Below the pieces are notes generated by a model that worked only from the letters and a program-made list of their open reading frames with translations, had not been told where the DNA came from and ran no database searches. 64,000 nt of DNA, taken from NCBI RefSeq assembly GCF_030409635.1, contig NZ_JAUFQF010000004.1:1646241-1710240 (forward strand), given 5' to 3'. Shown piece by piece: positions 47,051 to 56,547 of this stretch. The stretch is from Vibrio agarivorans. Lineage in GTDB: Bacteria; Pseudomonadota; Gammaproteobacteria; Enterobacterales; Vibrionaceae. A program made the translations under genes and the position numbers. How positions within the stretch are numbered: the stretch's first letter is position 1; each line of letters starts with the position of its first letter.

Positions 47051-48778
47051 TTATACATTTTCAGCGAGGGTCAGTTTGTGTAGTCGGTTGGACATCGAAG
47101 CCAACCCAAACCCACACAAAAAGATGCCGCCTCCAATCGCGACGAAGATACTCGCATCGCTAAGGGTGTCGGTAGAAAGCGCAAACAGAGCAACGATGAT
47201 GCCAAGTGCAGTCATCGCCTTACCCATAAAGATGCCGTTTGAGTGATCAATCGGTGTCTGTTCTTCAAGGCTCATTGGTGTGCTAATTCTTTCGCCTACC
47301 TCACTGTTCACCTTAGTGGTTTTGTTGAACCAACCTGTAGCCATAAAGAACCCACCCGTAATAAAGAGATGAGCAAGCAAGGTCGCGACAATAATAAGGT
47401 CAATTCTCTCACGATCATTGAGCACACCCGTTAGCGGCTCTAGCCATTGAACATCAAATATGAAGTGCATAAAGGCTGAGACAACCAGACCGACACATAC
47501 GGTAGCCCAGCCTGACCACGCTGGAGTGCGCAGGTTAATCAAGGCAAGGAATGAAGGAATCGACAACGGCATTTGCAGCAAAGCAGTGAATATCATCATG
47601 ATATCAAACAGGCTATAGCCCTCGATGCGCGCAAATATAAGCGCCACACTGCCAGCAAGAATCCCTGTGGCTAATGTCGAGACTTTTCCCCACCACATTT
47701 GCTGTTGATCATTGGCCGTTGGATTAATCAGAGACAGGTAGATATTGTTAACTACAATGCCTGCATTTCGATTCAGTGCAGTGGTCATCGGTGAGACCGT
47801 TGCAGCAAGCATGGCGACCATGACTAAACCAAGTAGGCCGTGTGGCATGTAGTGTTCGATGTAGTAGAGGTAAGCGCCGTTGTTAGCACCTGCCCCTAAG
47901 TCGGGATAGGCTTGAGATAGGTCGATTCCAGCCGAGGCCACAAACCACGGTGGAGAGAACCAGAGTATTGGTGCGATGAGGAACAGTACCCCGGCAAGTA
48001 AGGCGGAGCGTGTGGCTTCTTTTTCATTACTGGTGATTAAAAAGCGGTAACTGCTCAACGCATTGTTGGTGTTTAAGGTTTGCTTGAACATCATCACCCC
48101 GACCCACAACACGAAAATTTGCCACACGGAAATATCGTCACCCATGATCATTTCAGGCACAGAGCCTACTGGCTGACTGAGCACCTCTTTGGCAGCAATG
48201 GCACCGACAACCATAGTAATAGTGACAAGGAGAACCAATTGGATCACGTTGGTCGCTGAGACCGTCCACACCCCCCCTGTTAGGGCGATAAATGTCACTA
48301 GCACGGTAATGCCAATGATGGTGATATCGATGCTGATACCGAAGGTCGCTGAGAGGAATGCACCTAAGCCATTGAGCCATATTGCTGCACCCACCAAGGT
48401 GATCGGAAAGCTCGACCAAGTAAACACTTGCTCTGACATTTTATCAAAACGTAGTTTGATAACGTCCATGGCGGTAGCTACACGCAAGCGTCGGTAACGC
48501 TTGGCAAAATAAGCTGCCGAGAGAAAGAAGCCAAGGGCATTACCCCAAAAAACGAACATAATGCTGAGGCCGTCCTCAAACGCTTTAGCCGCAGCTCCGG
48601 TGAATGTCCAAGCAGAAAATTGAGTCATAAAAGCGGTCGCGCCTGCCATCCACCATGTCATCGCGCCATTTCCCTTGATAAACCCATCAGCGCTGGTGGC
48701 GTGACGTTTAAAGGCGACGGTCACGATAAGTAAGAACACGAAATAGAGTGCGAGTACTGACCAATCAAGATTTGTCAC
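47051..48778 (-). CDS. Sodium:solute symporter (SSS family)
   Basis: This 575-residue protein has about 13-14 membrane segments. The SSS pattern is visible: NGAMTWWMAGATAFMTQFSAWTFTG, RVATAMDVIKLRFDK, LTGGVWTVSATNVIQLVLL and MVAMLAATVSPMTTALNRNAGIVVNNIY. It is not PutP, PanF or ActP by motif. Substrate is unknown; sugars, sialic acid-like compounds or organic acids are possible. Confidence 0.88.
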   Translation of the reverse strand: MTNLDWSVLALYFVFLLIVTVAFKRHATSADGFIKGNGAMTWWMAGATAFMTQFSAWTFTGAAAKAFEDGLSIMFVFWGNALGFFLSAAYFAKRYRRLRVATAMDVIKLRFDKMSEQVFTWSSFPITLVGAAIWLNGLGAFLSATFGISIDITIIGITVLVTFIALTGGVWTVSATNVIQLVLLVTITMVVGAIAAKEVLSQPVGSVPEMIMGDDISVWQIFVLWVGVMMFKQTLNTNNALSSYRFLITSNEKEATRSALLAGVLFLIAPILWFSPPWFVASAGIDLSQAYPDLGAGANNGAYLYYIEHYMPHGLLGLVMVAMLAATVSPMTTALNRNAGIVVNNIYLSLINPTANDQQQMWWGKVSTLATGILAGSVALIFARIEGYSLFDIMMIFTALLQMPLSIPSFLALINLRTPAWSGWATVCVGLVVSAFMHFIFDVQWLEPLTGVLNDRERIDLIIVATLLAHLFITGGFFMATGWFNKTTKVNSEVGERISTPMSLEEQTPIDHSNGIFMGKAMTALGIIVALFALSTDTLSDASIFVAIGGGIFLCGFGLASMSNRLHKLTLAENV

Positions 48779-48958
48779 AGTAAGAACCTACTATGTTTTT
48801 AAAAGTAATAAGTTTGCAAGAACACCATGCTGTATAAGAACAGTGGTGTTAATATTTAGAAACGTCGTTTCATTTAATATTGTACGACAATTGCGCAGTG
48901 TATATGTGAGAGCTAGATCAAATTGTAGAGGTTAACCAACCCGAAACTGAGTTTCACA

Positions 48959-49663
48959 TTAGTCATGTTGGGAGCTTAGCGTTTTTCGAGGCGGTGCGGT
49001 CAGCTGAACCTGACCTTGTTTTGTTCTCAATACACTTAATAGATTCAATTCAAACCAAGCGTTGATGGGCTCAACGTCATTAAGATTTACGGTGATTTGA
49101 CTACCAAGGGTTAACCGCTCCAAATCAGGCGCAAAATCCCCAAAGTTGAGGACAAACGGGATCACTTCAAAGCTGTTTTTGTATTTTTCCAATCTAGCCT
49201 GAGTGTCGAGAATAAAGTCGGTGCCGACACGGTCGGTCACGATGATCATCCATGGGCGTTTGGCTTTTATGCCATCATGTTTAAACTCTTCTATACGAGT
49301 GAGTAGCATCGACAGGGCGCTATCAATACTTTGAGCCAGCGTGACTTTATTGCCTTTTGCCGCTAACAGTGGGATAGCACTGAGGTTCTCGAGTGGTGTG
49401 AGTGGTTGGTGTACCGTGGTGTAGTCATGCGCCGCTAAGACGGCGAGCTCTAATCCCTGCACTAAGTCATGCTGCTGTTGCAGTTGGCAAATGAGCTTTT
49501 CTAGCCAGGTATTGATTTGTAATACTGGCTGACCTTGGTGGTGTTGATTGCACGCAATGACGATAGCCATCGGCAGCACACCCGTAATCCGACTGGCTGA
49601 TGGTTGTGTCGCAGCATTTTTGTTTTGTACCGCTTGCAGCGCTTCTTCCAGCTGAGTATACAT
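48959..49663 (-). CDS. TerY-like von Willebrand A protein with degenerate MIDAS
   Basis: This 234-residue cytoplasmic protein aligns by eye with the TerY-type VWA domain: LPMAIVIACNQHHQGQPVLQINTWLEKLI, VHQPLTPLENLSAIPLLAAKG, TLAQSIDSALSMLLTRIEEF and RPWMIIVTDRVGTDF. The metal-ion-dependent adhesion site (DxSxS) is replaced by ACNQH and the later TDG by TDR, so metal binding is probably lost. No TerY partner kinase or phosphatase lies beside it. The role is unknown. Confidence 0.6.
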   Translation of the reverse strand: MYTQLEEALQAVQNKNAATQPSASRITGVLPMAIVIACNQHHQGQPVLQINTWLEKLICQLQQQHDLVQGLELAVLAAHDYTTVHQPLTPLENLSAIPLLAAKGNKVTLAQSIDSALSMLLTRIEEFKHDGIKAKRPWMIIVTDRVGTDFILDTQARLEKYKNSFEVIPFVLNFGDFAPDLERLTLGSQITVNLNDVEPINAWFELNLLSVLRTKQGQVQLTAPPRKTLSSQHD

Positions 49664-49900
49664 CGGCGTTCTCCCTACACTTCACCAAACCTTTCTGAAT
49701 CTTAGCGACTTTTGTGTAAATTCAACACAAGTAACCTTGTAAAATGTGAGTGTTATTGTGTGCTTTCAACGATATGCAAGCGTTTCAACAAAGAATGGAT
49801 TTAAGTGAGTTAACCCGCATTCACATCCGCAATCTAATCTGGTTCTGAACTAAATATAAGGTAGGATAAGCCCATCAGGATTCAATGTGAGACACCTAAT

Positions 49901-52036
49901 ATGCAGCGCCCAACCCCGATAGAGGTTTTAAAATCCGTTTTTGGCTATGACAACTTTCGACATCAACAGCAATCTATCATAGATACGCTGGTTGATGGGC
50001 AAGATGTTTTAACCTTGATGCCAACGGGTGGGGGGAAATCGCTGTGCTATCAAATTCCTGCCATTGTACGCCCAGGAGTCGGTGTGGTGGTTTCTCCGTT
50101 GATTGCGCTGATGAAAGATCAAGTGGATGCGCTTCAACAGGTCGGTGTTTCTGCCGCTTACCTCAACTCAACACTGAGCAGTTATGAGCAACGTGAAGTC
50201 GAAGATTTGATCCGCAGAGAAGAGATTCAACTGCTGTACATCGCGCCAGAACGTTTGATGATGGAGCAGACGCTCAATCTGTTATCTGAGTGTCGTATCT
50301 CACTGTTTGCGATTGATGAAGCGCACTGTGTGAGCCAATGGGGACACGATTTCAGGCCAGAGTATCAACAGCTTTCTGTATTACATCAACGCTTTCCTCA
50401 AGTGCCTCGCATCGCATTAACGGCGACCGCAGATCAGCGCACTAAGCAAGAGATAATCTCACAATTAGGTTTAGAGTCAGCGCAAGTTTTTGTGCATAGC
50501 TTTGATAGAGCCAACATTCGCTATCACGTTAGCGAACCAAACAATGCCAAAAATGACCTATGGTCTTTCATCTCAACAAGTCATCCTAATGATGCGGGCG
50601 TGGTGTACTGCTTATCGCGAAAGAAAGTGGAAGAGACCGCTGAGTGGCTCGCCAGCAAAGGCAGAGTTGCTTTGCCCTATCACGCAGGGTTGCCGGTTGA
50701 AAAACGTAACGAACACCAACAACGCTTTCTACGCGAAGAGGGAGTGATTATTGTCGCGACAATCGCCTTTGGTATGGGGATAGACAAACCGGATGTACGA
50801 TTTGTCGCCCACCTAAGCCTACCCAAAAGCATGGAGTCCTATTATCAAGAGACAGGCCGTGCTGGTCGTGATGGTGAGCCGGCCAACGCATGGATGGCGT
50901 ATGGCATGCAAGATATGGTGATGCAGCGCCAGATGGTGGATAACTCAGAAGGGAATGAGGCTTATAAGCAGGTGCAAATTCAAAAGCTGAATGCACTGCT
51001 TGGCTATTGCGAACTGGTGACTTGTCGTCGTCAAACCATTCTTGCCTATTTTGATGAGCAGCTTCCTGAGCCGTGCGGAAACTGTGACAACTGCTTAAAC
51101 CCACCTACGACTTGGGATGGCACGCAGGCAGCACAAAAGGCGCTGTCTACAGTCTACCGCTGTGACCAACGTTTTGGCGTAACCTATCTCATCAATGTGC
51201 TACTAGGAAAAAGTGACGAGCGTATTCGTCGATTCGGTCATGATAGTGTCTCTACCTTCGGGATTGGCATTGAATTAAACGCGAATGAGTGGAAAGGGGT
51301 GTTTCGCCAACTGATTGCCATGAACTATTTGCGTGTGGAGGGGGAATACAACAGCCTTAAACTGACGCCACAATGCCGCCCAATTTTAAAAGGCGAGCAG
51401 CAAGTACAATTGCGTGAGCTGCGCAAAACTAAGCCGAAGAAATCGTCTGCCTCTAGTGAGTCTATCGATCTTTCTCCGTCGGATTTAATTCAGTTTGAAG
51501 CCCTCAAGCAGGTACGAGCGAGCTTAGCGAAGGAGCAAAATGTCCCTGCTTATGTGATTTGTCATGATGCGAGCTTAAAGGCAATCGCACTAGCGCGGCC
51601 TCAAACGCGAGAGCAACTAAGCAATATATCCGGATTTGGTGACAAAAAGGTCAGCCAACATGGGGAGCCACTATTAGCGGTGGTTGAGCCGAAACCAATC
51701 GAACTGCGCAACCTGTCTGAGACCGAACGAAAGTCGGTTGAGTTATTTCAATCACTCGGCTCGGTTGAGAACGTCGCGCAACAGAGACAGCTTGCCGAAA
51801 CCACGATATTCGCGCATTTGAGTGCTGGAATTGAAACAGGAGCTTGTCAGCTAGGTGATCTTGTCCAGCTTGAGGAATCACAAATCGCTGAAATTTCACA
51901 AGTGGCAACGCAGCTTAACAGCATCAATGAGAACAAGCTCAAGCCCCTGTTTGAGGCGTTAAACGAGCAGTATGATTACGGCACCCTACGTTGTGTGCTC
52001 GGGCACTTGAAGTCTCTGCAGAGCCAGCATGCTTAA
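49901..52036 (+). CDS. recQ: ATP-dependent DNA helicase RecQ
   Basis: This 711-residue superfamily 2 helicase acts in recombination and repair. It has motif [13 protein letters not shown], motif [24 protein letters not shown], the motif VI region [12 protein letters not shown], a zinc site [24 protein letters not shown], an RQC winged helix, an HRDC domain (near residues 530-605) and a further C-terminal HTH-like region that makes it about 100 residues longer than E. coli RecQ. An accessory block begins right after it. Confidence 0.93.
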   Translation: MQRPTPIEVLKSVFGYDNFRHQQQSIIDTLVDGQDVLTLMPTGGGKSLCYQIPAIVRPGVGVVVSPLIALMKDQVDALQQVGVSAAYLNSTLSSYEQREVEDLIRREEIQLLYIAPERLMMEQTLNLLSECRISLFAIDEAHCVSQWGHDFRPEYQQLSVLHQRFPQVPRIALTATADQRTKQEIISQLGLESAQVFVHSFDRANIRYHVSEPNNAKNDLWSFISTSHPNDAGVVYCLSRKKVEETAEWLASKGRVALPYHAGLPVEKRNEHQQRFLREEGVIIVATIAFGMGIDKPDVRFVAHLSLPKSMESYYQETGRAGRDGEPANAWMAYGMQDMVMQRQMVDNSEGNEAYKQVQIQKLNALLGYCELVTCRRQTILAYFDEQLPEPCGNCDNCLNPPTTWDGTQAAQKALSTVYRCDQRFGVTYLINVLLGKSDERIRRFGHDSVSTFGIGIELNANEWKGVFRQLIAMNYLRVEGEYNSLKLTPQCRPILKGEQQVQLRELRKTKPKKSSASSESIDLSPSDLIQFEALKQVRASLAKEQNVPAYVICHDASLKAIALARPQTREQLSNISGFGDKKVSQHGEPLLAVVEPKPIELRNLSETERKSVELFQSLGSVENVAQQRQLAETTIFAHLSAGIETGACQLGDLVQLEESQIAEISQVATQLNSINENKLKPLFEALNEQYDYGTLRCVLGHLKSLQSQHA

Positions 52037-52114
52037 CGCTGCAATGACAGTGGCTCGGTTTGGCGTTCAAGCGCGTAATGCTAGCATGACATCGCTTTAA
52101 TCACAGGCCTTTAC

Positions 52115-52136
52115 AGCTCCAAGCCTACTTGGAGCT
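52115..52136. terminator. Hairpin downstream of recQ
   Basis: AGCTCCAAG (52115-52123) and CTTGGAGCT (52128-52136) form a perfect 9-bp stem with a CCTA loop. No T-run follows, so its efficiency as a terminator is uncertain. Confidence 0.55.
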
Positions 52137-52255
52137 GCGCTAAAGCGAATAAGACCAACTTCAGACTAAAAGGTTTGAGCACTTTGTTCAAACGACATGA
52201 CCAAATATTGCTCATATCATGGACTCTTCGCTCTCAATGAATTTTTCTAACTCAC

Positions 52256-53587
52256 TTAGCTTTTATCTAACTCTCTTAGGTGATCAAGTAAGTATTCAGT
52301 GTAGTAAAGTGGCATCACTATGTGCTCTTTCTCTGTTGCTGGAGAGCTTTGAGTACCTGTAAGTTTGATCGTCTTGTGGGGCTTGCACTTTTCGATGTAA
52401 GACTGCAATGATTTTGCACGGGTTCGCTTACCGCTCTTTACTTCTACAGGCACAATACGGCCTAGGTCGTCAGCGATGATGAGCTCTATCTCAGCCCTTG
52501 CGTCGCCCCAAGAGAAACTTGGTTCAATACCTAGTGCGGCGATTTCCTGTTGAACATAGTTTTCTGCGACATACCCCTTGTATTCATAGCCTTGTTGTTT
52601 GATTTCACGGTAACCCGTGCCGAGCATATGGTTCAACAGGCCTACATCAAAGAGAAATAATTTAACCGCATTTTCCTTCTGATAAGCAGCTAAAGGAGCA
52701 CGAGGTTGTCCTTCAATAGGGTGATTCTTTAATGCAAGTCGACATTTGTGAAGCCATGTGATCGCACTTTCATATTCAGCATAACGAGATTTGCGTTCGT
52801 GAACGCCCTTGAATTTGAACCGTTTAACGGAGTCATCGAATACCGAAGATAACTGGGCTGGGATGCTTCTAAATACAGACTCGATGAGTTGTGCATCTAC
52901 TTTTCCAGAGTATTTTCCGAAATCACGCATGTAGCCCTCAATTAAGTTTCGATGGACTTCAGAGACGGCTTCAATTCGGTCAATGATGCTGAGTTGAGAG
53001 TTTTCGAACCATGAGTTTACAGCTTCAGGCATGCCGCCAACGAAGTAATAATCAGTTAGCAGTTCGATTAACTTGGAATGAGCCGCAGAAGAACTCAGCT
53101 TTTGGTCAAACGCTTTTTGAAGAGCTTTTTCTCCAGATGCCCACAAAAATTCCCTGAAAGTCAGTGGCCTTAAGTTGTGCTGTTCAACTTTTCCAACAGG
53201 AAAGGAGGTGAGCAATCCGATATTGGAACCACTTGCAGCAACATAAGCTTTGGGACCCTTTTCTGCAAAGTATTTAAGTGCGGTAACCGCTCTAGGGCAT
53301 TCACCAATTTCATCTAAAATAAGTAGATCTGTAGATGGTTCGAAGGTTTGCCCTGTTAAGAGTTCAATATTGGTGATGATGTCATCAGGATTTAGAGAGC
53401 CAGAAAAAGCTTCCATTAACTCAGGACTTTCTAAGAAATCGATCCTTAGGACATTTTCGAATGTACTTCCTAACAGTTCCTGCAATAAGAATGTTTTGCC
53501 AGTTTGTCTAGCTCCATCAATCAGTAAAGGCTTCCTGGTTGGCTTGCCTTTCCAGGTTAGTAGGTTTTCAAGCAGTGTTCGTTTCAT
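52256..53587 (-). CDS. AAA_14/DUF4143 ATPase
   Basis: This 443-residue protein has an N-terminal AAA_14 ATPase domain: Walker A DGARQTGKTFLLQ (residues 24-36), Walker B LLILDEIGECP (near 88-98), ASGSNIG, and FREFLWASGE typical of the family. A C-terminal DUF4143 domain has FLFDVGLLNHMLG, the nuclease-like AEIELIIADDLGRIVPVEVKSGK and a PD-(D/E)xK-like pattern. Such genes occur widely in accessory regions with unknown role. Three phased palindromes lie 44-129 bp upstream of its start. Confidence 0.88.
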   Translation of the reverse strand: MKRTLLENLLTWKGKPTRKPLLIDGARQTGKTFLLQELLGSTFENVLRIDFLESPELMEAFSGSLNPDDIITNIELLTGQTFEPSTDLLILDEIGECPRAVTALKYFAEKGPKAYVAASGSNIGLLTSFPVGKVEQHNLRPLTFREFLWASGEKALQKAFDQKLSSSAAHSKLIELLTDYYFVGGMPEAVNSWFENSQLSIIDRIEAVSEVHRNLIEGYMRDFGKYSGKVDAQLIESVFRSIPAQLSSVFDDSVKRFKFKGVHERKSRYAEYESAITWLHKCRLALKNHPIEGQPRAPLAAYQKENAVKLFLFDVGLLNHMLGTGYREIKQQGYEYKGYVAENYVQQEIAALGIEPSFSWGDARAEIELIIADDLGRIVPVEVKSGKRTRAKSLQSYIEKCKPHKTIKLTGTQSSPATEKEHIVMPLYYTEYLLDHLRELDKS

Positions 53588-53630
53588 CTAGCCACCTTAG
53601 TGATAGCGATTTCATGTTCGATGTTTATTA

Positions 53631-53716
53631 CATAAAAATGCGCGATAAAATGCAAGTTTAAACATTTTAATGCGCATAAAAATGTTTTTCTTTACATTTT
53701 AATGCGCGTAAAAGTG
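53631..53716. repeat. Three 22-bp imperfect palindromes at exact 32-bp spacing
   Basis: The copies are 53631-53652, 53663-53684 and 53695-53716. The middle one is nearly symmetrical (CATTTTAATGC / GCATAAAAATG), and all share the core ATGCGC flanked by A/T runs. Start-to-start spacing is exactly 32 bp, three helical turns, putting all copies on one face of the DNA. They lie between the divergent AAA_14 and Fic genes, close to the AAA_14 start. Confidence 0.9.
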
Positions 53717-54005
53717 CGTTTTGGTGTACGCATGATTATGTGGGGGAGCGAGGCGCAGTAATGAGTATATGGTGAGTGCTTCATACTCAGTATAAGCAAA
53801 TGTCAATCTGGACAAGCTAGTCTTTAGCAAAAGCAGGGCTGGCTCTACAAATATTGATACTTGCAGGTAATGCATTGGAATTGCTGTCTTCAGGAAGATA
53901 GGTACAGGCATGAAAGCACAGATGAACATCACAGGGGTGGGTGATTAAAGCTAGCAAAATTACTCAATATTAATTAATCTGATCTCAGAATTGTTAGATT
54001 TTGAG
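53717..54005. other. Intergenic stretch before fic
   Basis: No coding frame or recognisable element is visible in this 289-bp stretch beyond AT-rich promoter-like sequence near 53950-53990. Frames on both strands lack coding character. Confidence 0.5.
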
Positions 54006-55385
54006 ATGAAATTTATGTCAGGTAAGTATTTATCACCACCAGAGTGTCCGTTTAATACAATTGGTGACGTTTTGTTTGAGATTGGTAATCAAGGGCTTGA
54101 TCCTAACGACTATACAGATTTCATCAATCCGCTATCTGATGATTACCATTCATTTAATGAGTTTAGGCGTAGGGTAAAGTCTGGCTTAGAAGTCAAATAT
54201 TGTTGGTGGCTAACTCGTTTGTCTCGAGATAGTACCTTGATAGAGCTAACGCCATTAGAAGATAAACCATTGCCTCCAGGCTTACCTGAGCAAGTGATTC
54301 AAGCACTATTAAACTCTCCTGACTATATACAGCATTGCAGATTCAATAACTTGCACGAGTTTGGTCGCGTGTTATCACAGATTGATCGACATACCACGCA
54401 TAGCGCAATGCTGGGCATCCTAGAGCAAATTGGTGAGCGGGCGCATTTTGAGCATTTAGCGAATAACCTAGTGGATGATGAGGCGATATCGAGTAGTCAA
54501 TTAGAGGGCGCTGCTACGACGACAATCCTTGCGAAAGAAATGATTAGAAAAAAAAGGAAGCCTCGTACTGACGATGAACGAATGATTTTTGGAAATTTTG
54601 ACTTAATGCAAATAGCTTGGGAGCTTAGGGATGAGTCGTTTAGCATTGAGTTAATCAGAAATTTACACAAGGCAGGAACGAAAACGCTAGAGCAAGAAAA
54701 ATATACCTCAGGATTATTTAGAACGACGGATGATGTTGCAGTTGTTGATGCTGAAGGGGAGGTTGTTCATCAACCGCCTAAACATGATGATATTGAAAGA
54801 TTACTCACTCGGGTCGTGAATTGGCTAAATGTTAATGGCAACGGTGTTCATCCTGTTATTCAAGCCATTACTCTTCATTTTGTTATCGGTTACATTCACC
54901 CGTTTCGAGATGGTAACGGGAGAGTCGCTAGGGCTTTGTTTTACTGGTATATGTTTAAATCTGGTTATACAGGCTTCCGTTATATTGCAATATCAGCATT
55001 ACTTAAAAAAGCCCCAATTCAATATGGTGTGAGTTATCTAGACACGGAGCACGATACCTTAGACCTCACGTACTTCATTAAATATCAGCTAAAAGTTATC
55101 AGCCGTGCTATTGATGAGTTTATTTCCGTTTATGAACGAGCGGCACATCGAATGCAGGGGTTGGAAGAGCGATATTCTGGCTTAGAAGATATTGAGAGAA
55201 AGATTATAGGGTTTGTTTCTGGTGAGCCTCGCTATCGTAAAAAGCCAACAGTAACAGCGAGAGAAGTCGAGAATTTGCTAGGTATTAGCTACAACAGTGC
55301 GAAGCAAAAACTTGACGATATGGCTACAGCAGGAATACTAAAAGCTGAGAAAATTGGTAAATCCACAGAATATTCCTTAGCGTGA
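54006..55385 (+). CDS. Fic-family AMP-transferase with C-terminal winged HTH
   Basis: This 459-residue protein has the Fic motif HPFRDGNGRVAR at about residues 294-305 with the catalytic His intact. An N-terminal inhibitory helix motif SSQLEG (consensus S/TxxxE[G/N]) lies near residue 165, marking a class II autoinhibited Fic. The C-terminal 60 residues form a winged HTH (TAREVENLLGISYNSAKQKLDDM). Fic proteins usually transfer AMP to target proteins. The start at 54006 is uncertain: TTG 53991 and ATG 54015 are in frame, and no strong ribosome site decides. Confidence 0.9.
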   Translation: MKFMSGKYLSPPECPFNTIGDVLFEIGNQGLDPNDYTDFINPLSDDYHSFNEFRRRVKSGLEVKYCWWLTRLSRDSTLIELTPLEDKPLPPGLPEQVIQALLNSPDYIQHCRFNNLHEFGRVLSQIDRHTTHSAMLGILEQIGERAHFEHLANNLVDDEAISSSQLEGAATTTILAKEMIRKKRKPRTDDERMIFGNFDLMQIAWELRDESFSIELIRNLHKAGTKTLEQEKYTSGLFRTTDDVAVVDAEGEVVHQPPKHDDIERLLTRVVNWLNVNGNGVHPVIQAITLHFVIGYIHPFRDGNGRVARALFYWYMFKSGYTGFRYIAISALLKKAPIQYGVSYLDTEHDTLDLTYFIKYQLKVISRAIDEFISVYERAAHRMQGLEERYSGLEDIERKIIGFVSGEPRYRKKPTVTAREVENLLGISYNSAKQKLDDMATAGILKAEKIGKSTEYSLA

Positions 55386-55673
55386 AAATTGAAATTAGAT
55401 TAGGGCATCGTGTTCGTTAGCTGTAAGGAGCTAGCTAATGAGATTGAAAAGATAGCAGCGAAAATGTCCTTTCGAGTTCTGGGCTTGAGAATCAAAAACT
55501 AAGAATAGTATTTGTCTGTGTTCATTTTTTCGGTTTGTTCAGATCTGTCCAGTCTGGCTGGAGCAGATCACCCTGATAAACGGAGCAATAATCAATCCGT
55601 GATTAAGCATGGCGTAGGGTGTCCGTAGTTGATGCGACAAAGTTTGGGAGATAAAGATGCGAGGTGTTAGTTG
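55386..55673. other. Intergenic region between fic and the endonuclease gene
   Basis: This 288-bp region has no supported gene. It contains an inverted repeat, GATCTGTCCAG (55542-55552) facing CTGGAGCAGATC (55558-55569), and a weaker TTAGCT/AGCTAA symmetry near 55415-55440. Either may be a terminator for fic or a site used by the phage-like genes that follow. Confidence 0.45.
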
Positions 55674-56171
55674 ATGAAAGAGCGACTAGTTGAAAGGTAT
55701 TTGGATGAGAATCCAATAGTGGCAGAGTTGTACGGTGATAAGCGGGGAGACATGAAAGTGTTTCCCCGTTCTCTTTATGAGCCTAGTGATACTTGCGGGT
55801 TATGTGGCAGGAAGTTGTCAGGTAGGACACATACAGACCATGACCATGCTACGGGGTTAATTAGGGGGGAGTTACATGGGACTTGTAATGTTCACTTGGG
55901 GCATTGGGATAAGTCTGGGCGTTGGATGTTCAACAAGCGGTCAGGCATAACCCTAAATAAGGTTATGGGGTATTTGATGCGAGAGGAGCTAAAAGAGGTG
56001 CGTTACATGTACGAATCAAAGGGGGCAATAGCAAAGCGTTGCTGGAAAGTGGTTGCTAGCTCAAGCTCGAAGAGTGAAGCCAAGAGCAGAGCAATTAGAA
56101 AGGGTTTGCCTTGGCTATGGGTATGGACGTTGATTTGTCAAAACGGAGTGAAGTGGGATGACGATAGATGA
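55674..56171 (+). CDS. Endonuclease VII-like protein (phage-type HNH/His-Me nuclease)
   Basis: This 165-residue protein carries the recombination endonuclease VII signature CGLCGRKLSGRTHTDHDHATG, then IRGELHGTCNVHLGHW. The His-Me active site DHDHATG is intact. The second zinc pair, usually CxxC, reads HGTC, so one Cys is replaced by His. Phage enzymes of this family resolve branched DNA. Codon use (many AGG, ATA, GGG) differs from the flanking core genes, suggesting transfer. The ATG at 55674 lies 9 bp after GAGG; a TTG at 55671 is the alternative. Confidence 0.8.
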   Translation: MKERLVERYLDENPIVAELYGDKRGDMKVFPRSLYEPSDTCGLCGRKLSGRTHTDHDHATGLIRGELHGTCNVHLGHWDKSGRWMFNKRSGITLNKVMGYLMREELKEVRYMYESKGAIAKRCWKVVASSSSKSEAKSRAIRKGLPWLWVWTLICQNGVKWDDDR

Positions 56172-56337
56172 GACAGCCGAGAAAGTTGTTCAAGGGATTA
56201 GCCGTGCCTTGCTGGATAAGTACACGGTAGATAAATCAGTGATTGCAGGAAGGCACATAAGTAGGCAAAAGCGCAGGTATAACCCAAGAGCCTACAGCAC
56301 GAGGGTGAAGGGGAAGCGGATGAGTTCTGAGGAATAA
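56158..56337 (+). CDS. Small basic hypothetical protein (59 residues)
   Basis: This 59-residue frame overlaps the end of the endonuclease gene by 14 bp in another frame and has GGAG (56145-56148) 9 bp before its ATG. The protein begins MTIDETAEKVVQGISRALLD and has a basic second half (GRHISRQKRRYNPRAY, TRVKGKRM). It is not recognised. The gene order endonuclease then small basic protein is phage-like. A nucleic-acid-binding role is inference from charge. Confidence 0.55.
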   Translation: MTIDETAEKVVQGISRALLDKYTVDKSVIAGRHISRQKRRYNPRAYSTRVKGKRMSSEE

Positions 56338-56387
56338 ATTTTGTGCGGGGTTATTCTCGACATCGAATAAAGCCGCAGTCCCCCGTA

Positions 56388-56424
56388 GGGTTGGCTAGCA
56401 TGGTCATTTTCATGCTGGCTAACC
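56388..56424. repeat. Long near-perfect inverted repeat before the recombinase gene
   Basis: GGGTTGGCTAGCATG (56388-56402) faces CATGCTGGCTAACC (56411-56424) across 8 nt. The two mismatches are G-U wobbles in RNA. It could be a terminator of the endonuclease operon or a protein-binding site. Confidence 0.6.
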
Positions 56425-56440
56425 TGTGTGTCTCTAAAGT

Positions 56441-56480
56441 ATACCTTTTGAGGCTGCATCTAAAACTGTCTCAAAAGTAT
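56441..56480. repeat. Inverted repeat, candidate recombinase site
   Basis: ATACCTTTTGAG (56441-56452) faces CTCAAAAGTAT (56470-56480), symmetrical except for one extra base, with a 17-bp spacer. It lies 67 bp upstream of the serine recombinase gene, where resolvase res sites or autoregulatory sites are usual. Confidence 0.5.
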
Positions 56481-56547
56481 TGTTTTATGTTTTTGGTACA
56501 TGTAATCCTGAAAGCACTAAGAGGTTTTGAGGCAGGTAGGAGAGCAG

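Noticed and set aside
52100..52140. Left attachment site copy of the ssrA end
   Set aside because: The TTGGAGCTGCGC stretch after recQ only resembles the tmRNA end over about 7 bases and is part of a simple hairpin; no convincing direct repeat was found.
53699..53932. 77-codon minus-strand frame between the AAA_14 and Fic genes
   Set aside because: It begins within the palindrome array, has no ribosome site and an unnatural composition; it looks like chance.
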